Source: CAYGLF01 sp964350945 (GTDB taxonomy: Bacteria; Chlamydiota; Chlamydiia; Chlamydiales; JAAZZY01). Taken from it: DNA of 18,496 bases. The notes under the pieces were generated by a model that was given only the letters and a program-made list of their open reading frames with translations, searched no databases and was not told the origin of the DNA. The position numbers and the translations under genes are program-made. This document shows positions 15,042 through 18,496 of this stretch, in pieces; within the stretch, counting starts at the first letter, position 1, and each line of letters opens with the position of its first letter. The stretch lies in NCBI GenBank assembly GCA_964350945.1, contig CAYGLF010000018.1:1-18496 (forward strand). Direction: 5' to 3'.

Positions 15042-16667
15042 TTAGTAGTCCATACCACCTGGCATTGCAGGAGCTGCTTTCTTTTCCTCAGGAAGGTCAA
15101 CAACCGTCGCTTCAGTAGTTAACAGCATCCCAGAAATAGAAGCCGCATTTTCAAGAGCACATCTTGAGACCTTCATCGGATCTAAGATTCCAGCTTTGAT
15201 CATATCAACATATTCTCCTGTCAATGCATTGTAGCCTTGATTTTTAGACTCGCCTTTAATTCTCTGAAGGACAATAGCGCCCTCTTGTCCAGCATTTTCT
15301 ACAATCTGCTTCAGAGGAGCTGCTAGTGAGTGAGCAATGATCATAGCTCCTGTGCGCAGATCTCCTGAAAGAGTTTTAGACAGATCTTCTACAGCTTGAA
15401 TACAGCGAACGTAAGCAGTTCCTCCTCCTGGAAGAATCCCCTCTTCAACTGCTGCTGCAGTTGCATGCTGAGCATCATCAACGCGATCTTTTTTCTCTTT
15501 CATTTCCACTTCTGTTGCAGCACCTACACGGATAACAGCAACTCCTCCGGTAAGTTTAGCAAGCCTCTCTTGAAGCTTTTCTTTGTCATAGTCTGAAGTA
15601 GAAGCTTCAATCTGCTTTCTGATTTGATTAACGCGGCCATCGATTTTTTCCTTCTCGCCTGCGCCTTCAACAATGGTGGTGTCGTCTTTTTTGATCACGA
15701 CTTTCTTAGCAGAACCAAGCATGTCGATTGTAACACTCTCAAGCTTCATTCCCAAGTCTTCAGAAATGACCTGACCATTGGTTAAAACTGCTAAGTCATC
15801 TAGCATCGCTTTTCTACGGTCCCCAAATCCTGGAGCTTTTACAGCACACACTTTCAGGCCTGCGCGAATACGATTGACAACGAGTGTTGCCAACGCTTCT
15901 CCCTCGACATCTTCCGCTACAATCAACAGTGGTCGAGATGTCTCAACAACAGCTTGTAAAAGTGGCAGAAAATCTTTCATTGCTGATATTTTTTTCTCAA
16001 AAATTAAGATATAAGCGTCTTCTAAGATAGCTTCTTGCTGCTCTGTATCAGTTACAAAGTATGAAGAGAGATATCCACGGTCAAAGTTCATTCCTTTAAC
16101 CACATCTAAAGTGGTTTCAAAACCCTTAGCTTCTTCAATGGTTACAGTTCCATCTCGACCGACCTTTTCCATCGCATCAGCAATCATCTGTCCAATTTCT
16201 GAATCGTTGTTAGCTGAAATAGTGGCCACCTGAGCAACTTCTTTTTGATCTTTTACGGGAGAACAAATTTCTTTGAGTCGTGAAACAGCGGTTTTCACAG
16301 CAAGGTCAATTCCACGCTTTAAATCCATTGGATTTGCGCCTGCTGCAATATTTCTTAGGCCTTCAGAATAAATCGCTTCAGCAAGCACGGTTGCTGTTGT
16401 GGTCCCATCTCCAGCTTTGTCAGCAGTTTTGCTGGCAACTTCTTTGACCATTTGAGCACCCATATTCTCGTGCTTATCTTCCAATTCAATTTCCTTAGCA
16501 ACTGTCACTCCATCTTTCGTTACATGAGGAGCTCCAAATGAGCGGTCAATGATAACATTGCGACCTTTAGGACCTAAAGTAACTTTAACTGCTGATGCGA
16601 GTGTTTTAACTCCTTCTAAAATCTTTTGACGCGCATTTTCTCTATACTTAATATCTTTTGCAACCAT
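15042..16667 (-). CDS. groEL: Chaperonin GroEL (60 kDa)
   Basis: GroEL forms a double-ring ATP-driven folding chamber with GroES in the cytoplasm. The 541-residue product is full length. It shows VTLGPKGRNVIIDRSFGAPHVTKDGVTVAKEI near the N-terminus, DKAGDGTTTATVLA (ATP binding, about 83-96), AAVEEGILPGGGTA (about 405-418) and a GGM-type tail ending in a single PGGMDY. Chlamydiae usually carry several divergent GroEL paralogues. This copy has the intact canonical sequence and lies directly behind groES, so it is the functional chaperonin. An AAGGAG ribosome site precedes the ATG by six bases, and the gap after groES is 30 bases. A strong terminator follows. Confidence 0.98.
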   Translation of the reverse strand: MVAKDIKYRENARQKILEGVKTLASAVKVTLGPKGRNVIIDRSFGAPHVTKDGVTVAKEIELEDKHENMGAQMVKEVASKTADKAGDGTTTATVLAEAIYSEGLRNIAAGANPMDLKRGIDLAVKTAVSRLKEICSPVKDQKEVAQVATISANNDSEIGQMIADAMEKVGRDGTVTIEEAKGFETTLDVVKGMNFDRGYLSSYFVTDTEQQEAILEDAYILIFEKKISAMKDFLPLLQAVVETSRPLLIVAEDVEGEALATLVVNRIRAGLKVCAVKAPGFGDRRKAMLDDLAVLTNGQVISEDLGMKLESVTIDMLGSAKKVVIKKDDTTIVEGAGEKEKIDGRVNQIRKQIEASTSDYDKEKLQERLAKLTGGVAVIRVGAATEVEMKEKKDRVDDAQHATAAAVEEGILPGGGTAYVRCIQAVEDLSKTLSGDLRTGAMIIAHSLAAPLKQIVENAGQEGAIVLQRIKGESKNQGYNALTGEYVDMIKAGILDPMKVSRCALENAASISGMLLTTEATVVDLPEEKKAAPAMPGGMDY

Positions 16668-16697
16668 GTGCGAACTCCTTAATAATTATAATTTAGA

Positions 16698-17012
16698 TTA
16701 ACCTTCAACAATTGCAATAATATCATCGGCTCTTAAGATGTGATATTCTTGCCCGTCTAACTCTAGTTCTTGCCCGGCATACTTATCCATTAAAACAATA
16801 TCCCCAACACTCACCGGCATGGGTGAAATTTTGCCATCTGAATCTTTTTGCCCAGGTCCCACGGCCATCACTTTTGCAGTCTCTTGTTTTTTTTGTGCTG
16901 AATCAGGAAGGATGATCCCTCCAACCGCTGCAGTGTCAGCTTCAAGACGCTGAACTAAAACACGATTAGAAAGAGGTTTAATTTTAAGTTCATTCATTTG
17001 TGTTGCTGTCAT
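16698..17012 (-). CDS. groES: Co-chaperonin GroES (10 kDa)
   Basis: GroES caps the GroEL ring. The 104-residue protein has the N-terminal IKPLSNRVLVQRLE, the mobile loop region with GGIILPDSAQKK (about 32-43), VGPGQKDSDGKI, and MDKYAGQELELDGQEYHIL near the C-terminus. The start at 17012 is supported by AAGGAG six bases upstream. An internal Met6 has no such site. It is the first gene of the groESL operon and diverges from pepF. Confidence 0.97.
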   Translation of the reverse strand: MTATQMNELKIKPLSNRVLVQRLEADTAAVGGIILPDSAQKKQETAKVMAVGPGQKDSDGKISPMPVSVGDIVLMDKYAGQELELDGQEYHILRADDIIAIVEG

Positions 17013-17069
17013 GAGCTACTCCTTTTATTTTTTTTTGTAATTCTATTTAATTGCCTAAAATTAGTCCCC

Positions 17070-17099
17070 ATTATAGATTGACAATCATATTTTTAGCAA
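17070..17099 (-). promoter_or_regulatory. groESL promoter, no recognisable CIRCE
   Basis: The minus strand has TTGCTA (17094-17099), an 18-base spacer and a consensus TATAAT (17070-17075). The CIRCE operator (TTAGCACTC-N9-GAGTGCTAA) is absent from 17013-17172. Instead an 11-base palindrome GATTG-N-CAATC (17076-17086) abuts the -10 box. On the opposite strand the same bases contain a perfect TTGACA (17078-17083), which could be a -35 for pepF, although no good -10 follows it. Confidence 0.65.
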
Positions 17100-17172
17100 C
17101 AATCAAAATAGCAATTAAGCTTCTAAACTGCTAATTTTGCTTTTCGACTTAACCCCCTTATTGAAGGCCTCT

Positions 17173-18496
17173 ATGAAATCGATTCCGTTAAGAAAAAATT
17201 TGAAACCCAATGAATCCTGGAACTTAACTCCCCTTTTCCCATCTGAAAAAGCTTTTGAAATTGAGCTAGAATTCTTTTTATCCAAACCCCCACAAGAGCG
17301 CTGGGCTGCATTTTCTTCTTTGAAAGAAGTGGCGTCACTTGAAGCTTCTAGTATTAAGAAACTACTGGACATTTTCTATCAATTGGATCAAAAAATTGGG
17401 GCGCTCTACACTTATTGCCATCTTAAGCACGATGAAGATCTGGACCACGACCTTTGGAAAAGTTTTTTCCAAAAAGTCTCTTTTCTTTACCAAGATTTTT
17501 TCCAAAATACAGCCTGGATTGAGCCGCAACTTTTGTCTATTAATCCAGTTGATTTTGAAGCCCTGCTCCAAAATCCTGATTTAAAAGAATATAAATTTTA
17601 TCTTAAAACACTTTTCCATAAAAAAACATACACCCTCCTAGCATCTGAAGAAAAGCTTTTATCCCTTGCAGCAATGCCGCTTTCAGCTCCACAAAGAACC
17701 TTTAGTTTACTTAACAACGTCGACTTAACTTTTGACCCTATCGAAGATGGCCAAGGAAAATCTCACAACCTTTCGCATGGGACGTACCGCTTATTCCAAA
17801 GAAGTGACGATCGCGTGCTGAGAAAAAATTCATTCATAGGTTTGCATCAAAAGTTTTTAACCCTCCAGAATACTTTTGCTGAACTTTTAATGGGTCATGT
17901 TCAACAACACATCTTTGAAATCAGAGCACGTGGTTATCAAAGTTCACTAATGGCTTCACTCTACCCTAAAAATATTCCTGTTAATACCTATCATAATTTG
18001 ATACAGACCACCCGCGCAAACCTCTCAAGCCTTCACGATTACGCATTAGTTAGAAAAGAGATCTTAAAACTAGACTCTGTTCACCTCTATGACTTACAAC
18101 CCTCCCCACAAACAACTCCAGCTGTAGAGATCCCCTATGATCAAGCTGTCTCTTGGATCATTGAATCCGTTGCCCCTTTAGGTGAAAAATACCAAGCAGC
18201 ACTTGCTAAAGGGCTCCTCGAAGATGGCTGGGTAGATCGCTATGAGACCCCCCATAAACGATCTGGCGCTTATTCTTCTGGCTGCTACGACAGCCACCCT
18301 TACATCTTGATGAACTATAAAGGGACGCTCAACGACGTCTTTACCCTTGCCCATGAAGCGGGGCATAGCATGCACACTTACTTAAGCAATCAAAATCAGC
18401 CCTATACTTATGCAAACTATCCCATTTTTGTTGCTGAAGTTGCCTCTATTTTCAATGAATCTCTTTTGATGGACTACTTAATGAAGCAAAACTTTG
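17173..18496 (+). CDS. pepF: Oligoendopeptidase F, M3B metallopeptidase (C-terminus beyond window)
   Basis: PepF is a cytoplasmic zinc endopeptidase that cuts short peptides. The frame is open from ATG 17173 to the window end (441 codons) with no stop. A GAAGG ribosome site sits five bases before the ATG. The N-terminal WNLTPLF and the later YSSGCYDSHPYILMNYKGTLNDVFTLAHEAGHSMHTY stretch are characteristic of M3B. The zinc motif is HEAGH (394-398), and the downstream FVAEVASIFNE supplies the expected Glu ligand. The usual length is about 600 residues, so roughly a quarter lies outside. pepF next to groES matches C. trachomatis CT112-CT111. The gene diverges from groES across a 160-base spacer. 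Confidence 0.93.
   Translation, partial: MKSIPLRKNLKPNESWNLTPLFPSEKAFEIELEFFLSKPPQERWAAFSSLKEVASLEASSIKKLLDIFYQLDQKIGALYTYCHLKHDEDLDHDLWKSFFQKVSFLYQDFFQNTAWIEPQLLSINPVDFEALLQNPDLKEYKFYLKTLFHKKTYTLLASEEKLLSLAAMPLSAPQRTFSLLNNVDLTFDPIEDGQGKSHNLSHGTYRLFQRSDDRVLRKNSFIGLHQKFLTLQNTFAELLMGHVQQHIFEIRARGYQSSLMASLYPKNIPVNTYHNLIQTTRANLSSLHDYALVRKEILKLDSVHLYDLQPSPQTTPAVEIPYDQAVSWIIESVAPLGEKYQAALAKGLLEDGWVDRYETPHKRSGAYSSGCYDSHPYILMNYKGTLNDVFTLAHEAGHSMHTYLSNQNQPYTYANYPIFVAEVASIFNESLLMDYLMKQNF

Noticed and set aside
15396..16014. Plus-strand frames inside groEL
   Set aside because: They are antisense shadows of a highly conserved gene, with cysteine- and serine-rich composition and no motifs.
1..18496. CRISPR arrays, insertion sequences, phage genes, toxin-antitoxin pairs, rRNA and tRNA
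   Set aside because: No regular direct repeats, transposase, integrase, phage or RNA gene signature was found on either strand by eye.

Overview
This AT-rich window most likely comes from a member of the Chlamydiota outside the classical Chlamydiaceae. The case rests on gene order and families recalled from chlamydial genomes; no search was run. A DnaQ exonuclease, an MsbA-like exporter, accA, a CT266-like conserved protein and an HU/IHF protein occur in nearly the Chlamydia trachomatis order, and groES-groEL lies next to pepF as in that genus. Short intergenic gaps, few strong Shine-Dalgarno sites and AT-rich promoters fit a compact intracellular genome.

Layout. Positions 1-774 (minus) hold the N-terminal part of a membrane-anchored protein-kinase-like protein whose catalytic loop is degenerate. 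Positions 1049-1444 (plus) hold a broken S-adenosylmethionine decarboxylase (speD) with two frameshifts and a nonsense codon. Positions 1433-3723 (minus) hold a coupled pair: a HAD phosphatase and an unrecognised 477-residue protein. Positions 3805-5222 (plus) form a tight trio: a FliO-like protein with a signal peptide, a 55-residue lipoprotein, and a DnaQ-type exonuclease with a DUF3820 tail. Positions 5219-9286 (minus) hold an L,D-transpeptidase, accA and an MsbA-like exporter behind a good sigma70-type promoter. Upstream on the same strand are a CT266-like conserved protein, an HU/IHF protein and tyrS (9371-12766). Positions 12913-14092 (plus) hold a small unrecognised gene overlapping a glyoxalase II gene. 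A secreted DUF2608/HAD-like protein (14089-14919, minus) follows. The groES-groEL operon (15042-17012, minus) has a clear promoter and terminator. The window ends inside a divergent pepF (17173 onward).

The genes are mostly housekeeping: fatty acid synthesis (accA), envelope lipid export (MsbA-like), peptidoglycan cross-linking (YkuD), translation (tyrS), nucleoid structure (HU), protein folding (groESL) and detoxification (gloB). The least ordinary items are the pseudokinase-like membrane protein, the recently inactivated speD, an EF-hand-like calcium-binding loop in the exporter's periplasmic insertion, the L,D-transpeptidase lodged in a conserved chlamydial gene order, and a groESL promoter with no recognisable CIRCE operator. 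I see no insertion sequence, CRISPR array, tRNA or rRNA. No defence system or other novel multi-gene system is evident.
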